Shown here piece by piece: positions 8,906 to 16,404 of a DNA stretch of 64,000 bases; positions within the stretch are counted from its first letter, which is position 1; each line of letters starts with the position of its first letter. Source of the stretch: Mangrovimonas cancribranchiae (GTDB lineage: Bacteria; Bacteroidota; Bacteroidia; Flavobacteriales; Flavobacteriaceae). The notes below the pieces were generated by a model. The model was not told the DNA's origin. It saw nothing but the letters and a program-made list of their open reading frames with translations, and searched no databases. Where the stretch lies: positions 2,186,001 through 2,250,000 of the forward strand of contig NZ_CP136925.1 in NCBI RefSeq assembly GCF_037126245.1. Reading direction: 5' to 3'. The translations under genes and the position numbers were made by a program.

Positions 8906-9799
8906 TCATTGAGCCCTTCCATAATACATATCAGCAGGCAATAGATTATTTATAGATTCATGATACCTTTGGTAATTATAGAACTGGACAAATTCTTCTA
9001 ATTTAGCTTCTAATTGTCCAGGGGGAAAATAATTATCAAGTTTTATAACATTTTTCATAGAACGGTGATAGCGTTCAATCTTTCCTTGAGTTTGAGGATG
9101 AAGTGGTCTACCACGAGTATGCTCCATGCCTTTATGATCGAGATAGCTTGCTAAATCGTGTGCAATGTAGCAGGAACCATTATCTGATAATAACTTTGGA
9201 GGGTTACTATTTTTAAGATCTGCTTTAGCTAAGGCGTCATCTAGAGTTGCAGTAACATCTTCAGCCTTCATACTGGAGCACAGTTTCCAAGTTACAATAT
9301 ACCGACTGTAATCGTCTAAAATAGTTGATAGATAGTACCAACCCCAGCCATATATCTTAAAATAGGTAAAATCTGTCTGCCATAGTTGATTAGGAGCTGT
9401 TGTTTTATCGTGAAACTCGTCTGAGGCACTCATAATTCTGAAGGCTGGTGTGGTAATCATACCATTTTCTTTCAAAATACGGTACACACTGGACTCACTG
9501 ATGTAATAATTGTAATTATCAGTAATATCCCAAGCTAACTGACGAGGAGAAGACTCAGGTTTTTCTATAGCCATTTCTACTACGGTGTCCCTGTCGGCTT
9601 GATTAATTTTATTCCAACCGCCACAACGCTTGTTTTGCTTTCTGGCGAGGCCTTGAAATCCATTTTCCAAGTAGGCATTGTACCAATTATAAAAAGTGGT
9701 CTTATTTATTTTTAACTCCCGTAAAGTCCTGATAACACCTAGGTCTGATTGTTCTACTAAACGGATGATATCCATTTTCTCTGCTTGACTGTAATGCAT
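8906..9799 (-). CDS. IS3-family transposase, catalytic subunit (OrfB)
   Basis: 297 residues. The N-terminus has its own helix-turn-helix with conserved basic residues. The integrase core shows all three acidic residues: D in LWQTDFTYFK, D in LLSDNGSCY and E in QGKIERYHRSMK, followed by the usual K/R. The length suits an IS3 OrfB. It follows OrfA by 14 bases in a different frame; many IS3 elements make an OrfAB fusion by -1 frameshifting, but I do not see an obvious slippery site and B has its own ATG. Confidence 0.9.
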   Translation of the reverse strand: MHYSQAEKMDIIRLVEQSDLGVIRTLRELKINKTTFYNWYNAYLENGFQGLARKQNKRCGGWNKINQADRDTVVEMAIEKPESSPRQLAWDITDNYNYYISESSVYRILKENGMITTPAFRIMSASDEFHDKTTAPNQLWQTDFTYFKIYGWGWYYLSTILDDYSRYIVTWKLCSSMKAEDVTATLDDALAKADLKNSNPPKLLSDNGSCYIAHDLASYLDHKGMEHTRGRPLHPQTQGKIERYHRSMKNVIKLDNYFPPGQLEAKLEEFVQFYNYQRYHESINNLLPADMYYGRAQ

Positions 9800-9813
9800 A
9801 TACCGTTTTCTTT

Positions 9814-10161
9814 TTAGGTGTCTCCATTTAAGTTTTTTTTCAACTTTCTGTTTTCTAAAGACAGTTCTGCCACAAACTCCTTTAGATCTTGGTTCTCTTG
9901 TTTTAGAGCCAGAACTTCTGACGTATTCGCTTCTCGCATAGTATCACCATTTAAACGCTTTTTACCTGCTTCCATAAAGTCTTTGCTCCATTTATAATAA
10001 TTAGCTTGAGCAATACCTTCATGACGACATAATTCTGCTATAGATATTTCACCACGCATACCTTCAATTACAATCCTGATCTTATCCTCAGAACTATATA
10101 CTTTTCTTGTTTTTCTTTTAAGTTCACTGATTAACGAACTGGCACTTTGTTTTTTTGCCAT
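9814..10161 (-). CDS. IS3-family transposase, DNA-binding subunit (OrfA)
   Basis: 115 residues. Residues 20-70 carry the transposase helix-turn-helix, with KIRIVIEGMRGEISIAELCR and a following GIAQANYYKWSKDF helix. The C-terminal third (about 80-112) is a leucine-zipper-like coiled coil, as is usual for OrfA dimerisation. Confidence 0.88.
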   Translation of the reverse strand: MAKKQSASSLISELKRKTRKVYSSEDKIRIVIEGMRGEISIAELCRHEGIAQANYYKWSKDFMEAGKKRLNGDTMREANTSEVLALKQENQDLKEFVAELSLENRKLKKNLNGDT

Positions 10162-10240
10162 AATAGATAATTTTAAAGGTTATTAATTTAAGAAATATCT
10201 CTCTTAAATTTTCACCTCTAAAAGTTCACTTTTTGCTGAA

Positions 10241-10812
10241 GTCAAACACATTAAGTTTAGCAATATCATTTTCAACTAATGCCCAAACTAAAAAATCTGA
10301 CAAGCAAGAAAACATAGGTAACTTCACATACTATGATCCTATATTTGTTCATAAATACCCTAATAAACCAAATAAGCTATATGAGCGTTTCGAAGAAATT
10401 TCTGTGATTGCTATAGATTCGGTGATGAAAAGTAAAAAAAAAGCAGTATAACGTAAAAGAAAAATACAATGCTAATCTATCAGCAACTGATAAAAACGAG
10501 TTAGTTACGTTATTTAAATCTAAAAACAAGAACTATACAGACTCTGATTTACCACATAATTTGAAGGAAATTAGTACCGCTACAGATAACCGCTACGGAA
10601 TGTTTTTTTTAGTTGAAACTAGAAGTGGCTCTTCTCCTTATACAACACCAATTAGTAAATTACAGCTTAAAACTATAATTTTTGATTTTAAACAAAATGC
10701 TGTAGTGTTTTATAAAAAATCTAAAAACTTATCACCTAGAGATAATGGCGGCTACGCACATACTTTAATTAAAAATTTAAATTATATAAATAGAGCTATT
10801 AGAAAACTTTAG
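10241..10812 (+). pseudogene. Secreted protein gene, 5' end replaced by the insertion sequence and frameshifted
   Basis: The frame entering from the insertion reads a signal-peptide-like TLSLAISFSTNAQ followed by a soluble domain, then stops at TAA near 10449. The same protein continues in the next frame (YNVKEKYNANLSA, later LKEISTATDNRYG) to a stop at 10810. The break lies at a run of nine A near 10431; eight A would restore one frame. The original start is missing. No family recognised. Either a dead gene or, less likely, a slippage-controlled one. Confidence 0.6.
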
Positions 10813-10859
10813 AATGAATGCTTAACAAATGCTTTCTAAAATAAAAGTGAGTACCGCTT

Positions 10860-11303
10860 CTATTTAGTCCACCTATAAACAACCTCTTTTCTTTCCATAT
10901 CATAATATGGTCTTTGACCGTTAGGCTTTGGTGACATGTTTGTTATTAAATGGTATCTGCCCTTTATTTTAGAAACCATTGTATTAATATCCTTTTTGGT
11001 TGCGGGTCTATTTTCTTTTTTAGTTAAAAATGTTTTAACGCCATCTGCTAATACTTGTCCCGCAGCAGCATTTCCTACTCCCGCAAAACTCATTTTTTCT
11101 ACGGCGACTTGCTGTTCTTTTTGAGGTGTTATATCTTCAAAGGATGTTGGCGACTTTTCTGTTTGCTCTTGGTGTTGCGCCTTTTTTCTATGGTGATAGG
11201 CTTTGGAACGGCAAGTATCACTACAGTATTTTTGAGCGCCGCGTCTTGTAGGCACATATTCCTCATAACAAAACCCGCAGATATAAAATTTATTTCCAGA
11301 CAT
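10860..11303 (-). CDS. Zinc-ribbon protein of the element backbone (element 3)
   Basis: 147 residues. The N-terminus has two Cys pairs, CGFC and CSDTCRSKAYHHRKK, which look like a zinc ribbon followed by a basic helix; the same layout occurs in the element 1 homologue at 54949. A low-complexity linker follows, then a conserved domain with AGVGNAAAG and a C-terminal KGRYHLITNMSPKPNGQRPYYDM segment. Third gene of a conserved unit with the integrase and the 248-residue protein. A palindromic operator-like site lies immediately before its start. I infer a DNA-binding role in control or excision of the element; this is unproven. Confidence 0.6.
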   Translation of the reverse strand: MSGNKFYICGFCYEEYVPTRRGAQKYCSDTCRSKAYHHRKKAQHQEQTEKSPTSFEDITPQKEQQVAVEKMSFAGVGNAAAGQVLADGVKTFLTKKENRPATKKDINTMVSKIKGRYHLITNMSPKPNGQRPYYDMERKEVVYRWTK

Positions 11304-11305
11304 TA

Positions 11306-11333
11306 TACGTCAAATTTACGTTCGTTTTACGCA
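11306..11333 (-). promoter_or_regulatory. Palindromic operator-like site before the zinc-ribbon gene
   Basis: TACGTCAAA (11306-11314) and TTTTACGCA (11325-11333) form an imperfect 9-bp inverted repeat with a 10-base spacer. A perfect version with the same spacing is found at the same place in element 1 (55431-55458). Conservation in position suggests a binding site for a regulator, perhaps the zinc-ribbon protein itself. Confidence 0.55.
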
Positions 11334-11336
11334 AAA

Positions 11337-12083
11337 TTAGCATTTTTTAGCTATTTTCAAGTTAAAAACAGTCTCTAAAAGAAAGTTTTCTGCGGTGTCT
11401 TTTGTAGTCGCTTTAAGTTGTTTTAGGCGCTGTTTCTTCTCTATGCGTTTGTTTCCTTGTTTTGGTGGCGGTGTTGTACTTGACTCTGTTTGGGGTTTTG
11501 GGGCTGTTGTTTGAGGTGTTGTTGGTTGATTTAAGTTAGGTACTAAACTCTTAAAGTTCTTTATTACGGCTTTAGTCTTTTCACTTGTTACATCTAAATG
11601 TTTTGCAAAGGCTGTTTGTACTTGAAACTTAGCCGCAAATTCGTCTTTATGCTTTTGGTGTGTTTGGTATTGCCATTCAAAAGCTGATTGCTGGTCTTTG
11701 GTTAGATTTGCAACCTCTTGCGCAACATGCGTGTTCATCCATTCTGTAAGGAACAGAAATGCATCTACTTGGTCGCTATACTTTTCTACAATATAGTCAA
11801 ACTGTTCTTTAGTGTATTTGTCCTTTAAAGCATATAAGTTAAAAATGGCTTCGTTAAGAATCGTTCGCTTTTGCATACTAATCATAGTTGCTTTTTCATT
11901 AGGGTCTACAAAATAGCCTTCACTATCTATTACATAGACCTTATTAATCATCTTTTGAACTTCTTTATTATCCGTTAACTTCAACAGGGTGATTAAACGC
12001 TCTGGCACATAAAAAATGAACGCTTTCGTCATATTTATAAACGCCCCTTTAATAATATCTTCTAGGCTATCGTTTGCTTGCAT
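11337..12083 (-). CDS. Conserved backbone protein next to the integrase (element 3)
   Basis: 248 residues, predicted mostly helical. It aligns over its length with the 226-residue protein of element 1 at 55465: shared parts include FYVPE/FYIPE near residue 24, a VIDSEGY / LIDKDGF segment, FLTEWMNTHV / YLSEWLNSHV, and the end KLKA-T..AENYLLETVF. Residues 180-225 are a Pro-, Thr- and Gln-rich linker. It starts one base after the integrase stop, so it is translated with the integrase. No known family; I suggest a recombination helper because it always sits between the integrase and the zinc-ribbon gene here. Confidence 0.6.
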   Translation of the reverse strand: MQANDSLEDIIKGAFINMTKAFIFYVPERLITLLKLTDNKEVQKMINKVYVIDSEGYFVDPNEKATMISMQKRTILNEAIFNLYALKDKYTKEQFDYIVEKYSDQVDAFLFLTEWMNTHVAQEVANLTKDQQSAFEWQYQTHQKHKDEFAAKFQVQTAFAKHLDVTSEKTKAVIKNFKSLVPNLNQPTTPQTTAPKPQTESSTTPPPKQGNKRIEKKQRLKQLKATTKDTAENFLLETVFNLKIAKKC

Positions 12084-13505
12084 CTAATTTTTGATTAATT
12101 CTGAATAGTCCTCTGGTAATTCTGCATCTATATCCCGCAGGTATTTCTCTAAAGCGGTCATAGAACTATGTCCTGTAATTTGCATTAGTTTACTTTTTGC
12201 GGCATGCGGCGAAGAGTCTTCTACTAAAGCGCGGTACAGTTTGGTTATGTAGGTATGTCTAAAACTATACATGGTGTGATCTTTACCTAAATTGAATTTA
12301 TTTTTTACTACCTTTTTAAAGCGTTTGGAAAAATAGTTGCGTTTGTTGTCTAATGCGACAGGCCATTCCCCTCCTACTCCTTTTGGTGTAAATAGATAAT
12401 CCGTTTTCTTAAGTTTTGATAAGTCGGGTAAATCATTCCATAAAATCTCTGGAATAATTTTTGTTTTTAGCGGGCTATTTTTGGCTTTAAAACTTAAGGT
12501 GCGGGTTTTGGCGTCAATATCTTCTACTTTTAAGCGGCAAACTTCTATAGGCCGCAAAAAATTATAGGACACAAACTTAATAAACAACAACAAGGTGGGA
12601 TCGTGTTTTTCTAAGTGATTAAAAATATCTTGTTGTTGTTTTACGGTATAGGTTTTATTTCTTGTGGCGGTGGTTTTAAGGACTTTTATTTTTTTGACCA
12701 TGTTCTCTCTCACTAGTTCATGTTCTTCTAGTGTAGAAAAGAAACTACTTAAACTAGCGCGATAGTTATTTCTATTTCTCGGTGAGCTTTCGGTCATAAT
12801 ATGAAGTAAAAACTCTGATACGACAGACTTCTCTACTTGCTTAATATGGGTAATATTCTTTTTCTTTGTTTTTAACCATTTTTTAAAAATGCGGATATGA
12901 CTTCCGTAAGACCGTAAACTACTCGCTTGTAAAGTTTGTTCTTTTATCTTGGCGTCAAAATCAAAGGCCTTTTCTAAACTTACCCCTTGCGGTGCTTCCG
13001 CCGCCGCATGTTTTTTAGTAGCGGCGGCGCCATTGGTTAAGGGTGCGTTGCCTTGTTTTATGGGGTGTTGCGCTTTAGTTTGTTGTAATGCCGCGGTAGT
13101 TTCTTCTTGCGGGTGTTTTTGCGGTTGCGGTGGTTGCGGCGTTTTTGGTTCTTGTTGCAACGGGTGTTGCTTCGCCTGTTGTTTATTATAAAGCGCTGTA
13201 TTATCCTCATAAGGACTGTATCCTTGACGCAACAATTTATTTAATACTTGGCGCAAAATGGTCAAGACTGCTAATCGCTCTTCTTTAGTTTTGTATTTAT
13301 TGGCTTCGCCATAAATAGGTGTTTGCCTTTTGAGCTTTCCTGTCTCGGGATGACGATAGGAAAAATACACATACCAACGCTTTGATAAATCGTTGTTTGC
13401 TGTGTAGATTTTTGGTGTGGAAAATTTCTTCTTCAATGACAAATCGTATGCATTTTCGTATGCACTTTCGTATTCAATTTCTATTAGGGCGTTAAAATTA
13501 CGCAT
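12084..13505 (-). CDS. Tyrosine-type site-specific integrase (element 3)
   Basis: 473 residues from the ATG at 13505. The N-terminus resembles arm-binding domains (STPKIYTANNDLSKRWYVYF). A long low-complexity Gln/Pro/Ala linker follows, then a SAM-like core-binding domain and the catalytic domain with R in NFLRPIEVCRL, the H-x-x-R box SFRHTY, and a late TGHSSMTALEKYLRDID segment holding the His and the Tyr nucleophile. The frame is open upstream to 13646 only because it runs through the terminator and the attachment site, so the upstream Met is not the start. The gene lies 54 bases inside the attachment core, which marks it as the integrase of the element to its left. Confidence 0.85.
   Translation of the reverse strand: MRNFNALIEIEYESAYENAYDLSLKKKFSTPKIYTANNDLSKRWYVYFSYRHPETGKLKRQTPIYGEANKYKTKEERLAVLTILRQVLNKLLRQGYSPYEDNTALYNKQQAKQHPLQQEPKTPQPPQPQKHPQEETTAALQQTKAQHPIKQGNAPLTNGAAATKKHAAAEAPQGVSLEKAFDFDAKIKEQTLQASSLRSYGSHIRIFKKWLKTKKKNITHIKQVEKSVVSEFLLHIMTESSPRNRNNYRASLSSFFSTLEEHELVRENMVKKIKVLKTTATRNKTYTVKQQQDIFNHLEKHDPTLLLFIKFVSYNFLRPIEVCRLKVEDIDAKTRTLSFKAKNSPLKTKIIPEILWNDLPDLSKLKKTDYLFTPKGVGGEWPVALDNKRNYFSKRFKKVVKNKFNLGKDHTMYSFRHTYITKLYRALVEDSSPHAAKSKLMQITGHSSMTALEKYLRDIDAELPEDYSELIKN
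13444..13479 (+). repeat. 12-bp direct repeats, integrase arm-site candidates (element 3 right end)
   Basis: Three consecutive 12-bp units: TCGTATGCATTT, TCGTATGCACTT and the weaker TCGTATTCAATT. They lie inside the integrase gene and encode the repeated SAYENAYD part. The same unit is found at both ends of element 1. Confidence 0.7.
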
Positions 13506-13536
13506 AAAAAAACGGTTTGGCAACACCAAACCGTTT
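13506..13536 (-). terminator. Terminator between attachment site and integrase (element 3)
   Basis: On the minus strand AAACGGTTTGG pairs perfectly with CCAAACCGTTT around a 5-base loop and is followed by seven T, ending at the integrase ATG. The identical hairpin is at 57498-57528. It would stop tRNA transcription before the integrase when the element sits next to the tRNA. Confidence 0.8.
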
Positions 13537-13558
13537 GTATACATGACTTTGTCATTAG

Positions 13559-13607
13559 TAGCGGGAACTGGACTCGAACCAGTGACCTTCGGGTTATGAG
13601 TTTGAAA
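13559..13607 (-). other. Attachment site between elements 2 and 3
   Basis: Bases 13559-13600 are identical to the last 42 bases of the tRNA-Met gene (57551-57592), and the match with the site at 32475 runs on through TTTGAAA to 13607. Beyond that the sequences differ. Only the 3' part of the tRNA is present, so this is a hybrid attachment site and not a tRNA gene. Confidence 0.85.
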
Positions 13608-13650
13608 TTTTCCCCGATTTTGACCCCATTTTTGGTCTTCTCGCATTAAA

Positions 13651-13674
13651 ATCGTGTACCGAATTATGTACTCT
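13651..13674 (+). repeat. 12-bp direct repeats at the left end of element 2
   Basis: ATCGTGTACCGA and ATTATGTACTCT in tandem. They match, in the same orientation, the pair at 32369-32392 at the other end of the element and differ from the repeats of elements 1 and 3. Confidence 0.65.
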
Positions 13675-13711
13675 GATTAATATTAATTTCTATAACAAAG
13701 ATAGTGTTTTT

Positions 13712-13864
13712 CTACCAATATTGTTTGCTTACTTCTAAAGTATCTCTACCCACTTCATCAAACAACTCATCCTCCTTCTCGATTAATGGAGCACACCAAT
13801 CAGCTTTCTCCTTACCCCATTGTAAACATTCCTTTAGCTCTTGAGTCAGCTTATTATTTGTCAT
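13712..13864 (-). CDS. Small acidic protein, function unknown
   Basis: A 50-residue frame starting MTNNKLTQELKECLQWGK and ending LEVSKQYW. It has two cysteines and many acidic residues and no motif I recognise. It is the first frame inside the left end of element 2 and could be a real small gene or the C-terminal remnant of a longer one. Coding status is uncertain. Confidence 0.35.
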   Translation of the reverse strand: MTNNKLTQELKECLQWGKEKADWCAPLIEKEDELFDEVGRDTLEVSKQYW

Positions 13865-13989
13865 TACTATTACTTTAGGGTTTCACTAAATTAAATAATC
13901 AAATGATAAAATTTACTATTAACAAATGAGAAAAAACAACACTTTTTATGAGATTTTACAATCTATTAATTAAAACCCCATAGTGGAAA

Positions 13990-14070
13990 AATTTACCCTC
14001 GCATATTAAACGAGAGTAATTTTTAACTATATTTACCTTCGTTTAGATGACGTAAGTAATTTTTACCCTT
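13990..14070 (+). promoter_or_regulatory. TTACCCTCG-type sites upstream of fic
   Basis: The 80 bases before the Fic gene contain TTTACCCTCG at 13992, a CGAG on the other side, TTTACCTTCG near 14031 and TTTTACCCTTG near 14061. The same word makes up the four 22-bp repeats at 15971-16058. This suggests a shared regulator; the Fic protein itself ends in a winged-helix-like domain. Confidence 0.4.
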
Positions 14071-14077
14071 GTTGAAT

Positions 14078-15163
14078 ATGACAGATTTTAATAGAAATAT
14101 ACCCTATAATAGTTTACCGCTACTACCACCAAAAACGTCTCTAGAAACCACTAAAGTATTACGCAAAACTATTGATGCCAGTAGAGCATTAGCACAGCTC
14201 AATGGTATGTTGACTAATTTGCCCAACCCAACATTATTTTTAGATACGATTCATTTACAAGAAGCTAAAGCCAGTTCTGAAATAGAAAATATAATTACTA
14301 CGAATGATGATTTATATAAGTCTATTGTTGCCGATAAAAAATTTGATAATCCAGCAACTAAAGAAGTTATAAGCTATAAAGAAGCTCTTTGGAATGGTTT
14401 ACAAGAAATTGATAAGCGTCCATTTATAACCACAAATTTATGTGTTGAAATTGTACAAAGCATTAAAAAGAATACGGCAGGCATTAGAACAACTCCAGGG
14501 ACGGCTTTAAAAAATGCCAAAGGAGAAACTATCTATACACCTCCAACAGGCGAAGCCGTTATAAGAGAAAAATTAGCTAATCTTGAAGCTTTTATAAATA
14601 CTGAAGATGCTATTGATCCTTTGATTAAAATGGCATTAATGCACTATCAATTTGAAGCCATACACCCTTTTAATGATGGTAATGGCAGAACAGGTCGTAT
14701 ATTATTATTACTATATCTAAAACTTGAAAAACTGTTGGACACACCTGCCATTTTTTTAAGTGAATACATTATTAAAAATAAAGCAGATTATTATGCTAAA
14801 TTACGAGAGGTAACCGAAAACAACGATTGGGAATCGTGGATACTTTATATGCTTGAAATGGTAGAATATACAGCTAATAAGGGATTAGAGCGTTTAAAGA
14901 ATGTTACTGCATTAATGAAGCAAATGACTACAGAGATTAAAGAAACATTACCTAAAGTATATACTAAAGAGCTTGTAGAAATACTATTTAGATTACCATA
15001 TACAAAACGACAATTTTTAATTGATGCCAAATTAGGTACACCAAAAACTGTAGGTAATTATCTAATGGAATTAGAAGAAGCTGGGTTTTTAATTTCTGAT
15101 AAGGTTGGTAAAGAAAAACTATATCTTAATCAGAGATTAATGGCTGTTTTAAACGAAACATAA
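14078..15163 (+). CDS. Fic-family protein, class II (AMP-transferase type)
   Basis: 361 residues from the ATG at 14078. The catalytic motif HPFNDGNGRTGR (His near residue 196) is complete, with the His, Asp/Asn and Arg needed to bind ATP and modify a target hydroxyl. The N-terminal domain holds SSEIEN at residues 66-71, fitting the inhibitory S/T-x-x-x-E-G/N helix, so activity should be self-restrained. The C-terminal 90 residues look like a winged helix (RQFLIDAKLGTPKTVGNYL, then EEAGFLISDK). Such Fic proteins often lie inside type I restriction loci, and an hsdR remnant follows here on the other strand. The target is unknown. Confidence 0.85.
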   Translation: MTDFNRNIPYNSLPLLPPKTSLETTKVLRKTIDASRALAQLNGMLTNLPNPTLFLDTIHLQEAKASSEIENIITTNDDLYKSIVADKKFDNPATKEVISYKEALWNGLQEIDKRPFITTNLCVEIVQSIKKNTAGIRTTPGTALKNAKGETIYTPPTGEAVIREKLANLEAFINTEDAIDPLIKMALMHYQFEAIHPFNDGNGRTGRILLLLYLKLEKLLDTPAIFLSEYIIKNKADYYAKLREVTENNDWESWILYMLEMVEYTANKGLERLKNVTALMKQMTTEIKETLPKVYTKELVEILFRLPYTKRQFLIDAKLGTPKTVGNYLMELEEAGFLISDKVGKEKLYLNQRLMAVLNET

Positions 15164-15164
15164 A

Positions 15165-15610
15165 CTATCTATTATTCCTCTTAAAATTCTCCGCCTGTTC
15201 AAATATATCCTTGTAGACTTCATCACGCTCAACAAGAGGATAACCATGTTCATCAAGCAATAAAATTAGTCCCACTTTAAAAGCTGCCTTAATATCGTCA
15301 CGTTTGCTCCAATCAGGATATTGGGCTTGCGAATCAACCAAGACCTTAACAGCCTTTGAAAGCTCTATTAGTTTATCTTCTGGGTATGCAAAATCATACT
15401 TGACACAAAGCTCTTTAAGAATGTCATAAAATGCTTTTTCCTCAAAACTGATACCCAATTCATCACCAGCTAAAAACCCTTTCTAACTTCCATTATTAAA
15501 TCTGTTAGCTGGTCAGCTATTTCCTCATAGACTTCACTTCTGAATGTATCATCTCTACAGGTATTATATCTATCTACAAGTGTTTTCTGTTCCTTAATCT
15601 TATGGATACT
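15165..15610 (-). pseudogene. hsdR: C-terminal remnant of a type I restriction HsdR subunit
   Basis: The open part (97 codons) reads ISFEEKAFYDILKELCVKYDF, then LIELSKAVKVLVDSQAQYPDW and a ...LLDEHGYPLV end, typical of the helical C-terminus of HsdR. Upstream, the protein continues in another frame (LVDRYNTCRDDTFRSEVYEE, then DQLTDLIMEVRKGF and a TAG), so there is a frameshift near 15478. The similarity ends at about 15610, where a decayed CRISPR repeat begins. All motor and nuclease domains are missing. Confidence 0.7.
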
Positions 15611-15681
15611 TCACAGGAAGTAGATGCATCACCCTAAACTTCTCCTCTTTGTGAATTACTTTCAGATTACTACTTTATTAG
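15606..15681 (+). CRISPR. Relic CRISPR repeat-spacer unit
   Basis: ACTTCACAGG ending at 15617 matches the end of a repeat. Exactly 30 bases later, at 15648, comes TTTGTGAATTACTTTCAG followed by ATTACTACTTTA, which matches the first 30 or so bases of the repeat with three changes. The rest is lost. It has the same variant middle (ACTACTTTA) as the array at 16132, so it is an older decayed part of that array. Confidence 0.6.
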
Positions 15682-15970
15682 CCTTGATATCTTCGGTAGA
15701 ACAAGATAAAAACACTGTTATTATAAATAGCCCTGAAAAGGGTTTTAAAACTTTCATATTTAGATATTTTACGCAAATATGAATTACAAAAGTCACTCTA
15801 AATAAAACCTAAGTAATAAGTGGTTATATAGATGTTATAAGTGGGAGGATTAAATAAATTTACCCATAAATAAAGTTCGAAGGCGAAAAACTATTTTACC
15901 AAATTAAAACATGTTGCTTTTGACTAATAGTGTAGTCAATTTGACTATAAATTGACTACATACGAAGTCA

Positions 15971-16058
15971 TTACCCTCGATGAAAATTACAGTTACCCTC
16001 GGTGAGAATTAAGCTTACCCTCGATGAGAATTACAGTTACCCTCGATGAGATTTGGAG
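15971..16058 (+). repeat. Four 22-bp tandem repeats
   Basis: Four units start with TTACCCTCG at 15971, 15993, 16015 and 16037. Most continue ATGAGAATTACAG. Each unit holds the partly palindromic CTCGATGAG. The 22-bp spacing is about two helical turns, as in arrayed binding sites. Around it, 15682-15970 and 16059-16131 show no gene. Confidence 0.75.
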
Positions 16059-16131
16059 TATATCGTATAAAAAACTTGGATTTTATTTAGTGTAGAACTT
16101 ACCGAAAACCGTTATAAAACCTTATTTAGTT

Positions 16132-16253
16132 GTTGTGAATTGCTTTCAGATTACTACTTTAGTAGATGATTCACAGGGAAAGAAACACGTAATTTTAACC
16201 AATTAGAGTTGTGAATTGCTTTCAGATTACTACTTTAGTAGATGATTCACAGG
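16132..16253 (+). CRISPR. Two-repeat CRISPR array, left part of the split array
   Basis: Two identical 46-bp repeats (16132-16177, 16208-16253) around a 30-nt spacer. The first 25 bases (GTTGTGAATTGCTTTC and on to ATTACTA) equal those of the main array. The second half differs: CTTTAGTAGATGATTCACAGG type against ACTTAGTAGACAAGTCACAGG type. The tracrRNA-pairing half is thus unchanged. The bases after the second repeat, 16254-16263, are the first third of a spacer completed at 21114-21133. Confidence 0.9.
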
Positions 16254-16263
16254 TTGTTGCTAA

Positions 16264-16386
16264 CGGTCTCATATAAGAGCAGTAGCGGATTACCTGCACT
16301 TACTTTTCGGGCATTAAGATACTTAATTAAATGCAAAACGGTTCGAGTTTGCACATGAACAGCTATTGCTTTTATACAGTGTTGTG
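16264..16386 (-). repeat. attC-like site of cassette A
   Basis: TATAAGAGCAGTAGC near 16277 pairs with GCTATTGCTTTTATA near 16362. The outer ends are CTAACGGTCTC and ACAGTGTTGTG. About 120 bases, an imperfect hairpin as expected of attC. It follows the stop of the serine hydrolase gene (16405) on the minus strand. Confidence 0.65.
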
Positions 16387-16404
16387 TTTTCGTGCTTTAA
16401 ATAA

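Larger units (their letters stand above)
8776..10240 (-). mobile_element. IS3-family insertion sequence
   Basis: Two consecutive transposase genes lie between imperfect inverted ends: TTCAGTCGAAATTGAACTTT on the left and, in reverse complement, TTCAGCAAAAAGTGAACTTT on the right. The similarity continues for another 20 bases. A 3-bp direct repeat GTC flanks the element (8773-8775 and 10241-10243), the target duplication length usual for IS3. Both reading frames are intact, so it may still be active. Confidence 0.85.

Noticed and set aside
12949-13191. Cysteine-rich frame on the plus strand
   Set aside because: It is the complement of the low-complexity Gln/Pro/Ala linker of the integrase; the cysteines come from that composition.
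13559-13607. A tRNA gene at 13559 and at 32471
   Set aside because: Only the 3' half is present, without D arm and 5' acceptor strand.
13506-13646. Upstream extension of the element 3 integrase
   Set aside because: The reading passes through the terminator hairpin and the tRNA-derived attachment core; the homologue in element 1 starts at the matching ATG after the hairpin.
16132-16253. The two-repeat array as an independent second CRISPR locus
   Set aside because: The flanking half-spacers of 10 and 20 nt and the cassette borders show that it was joined with the main array.
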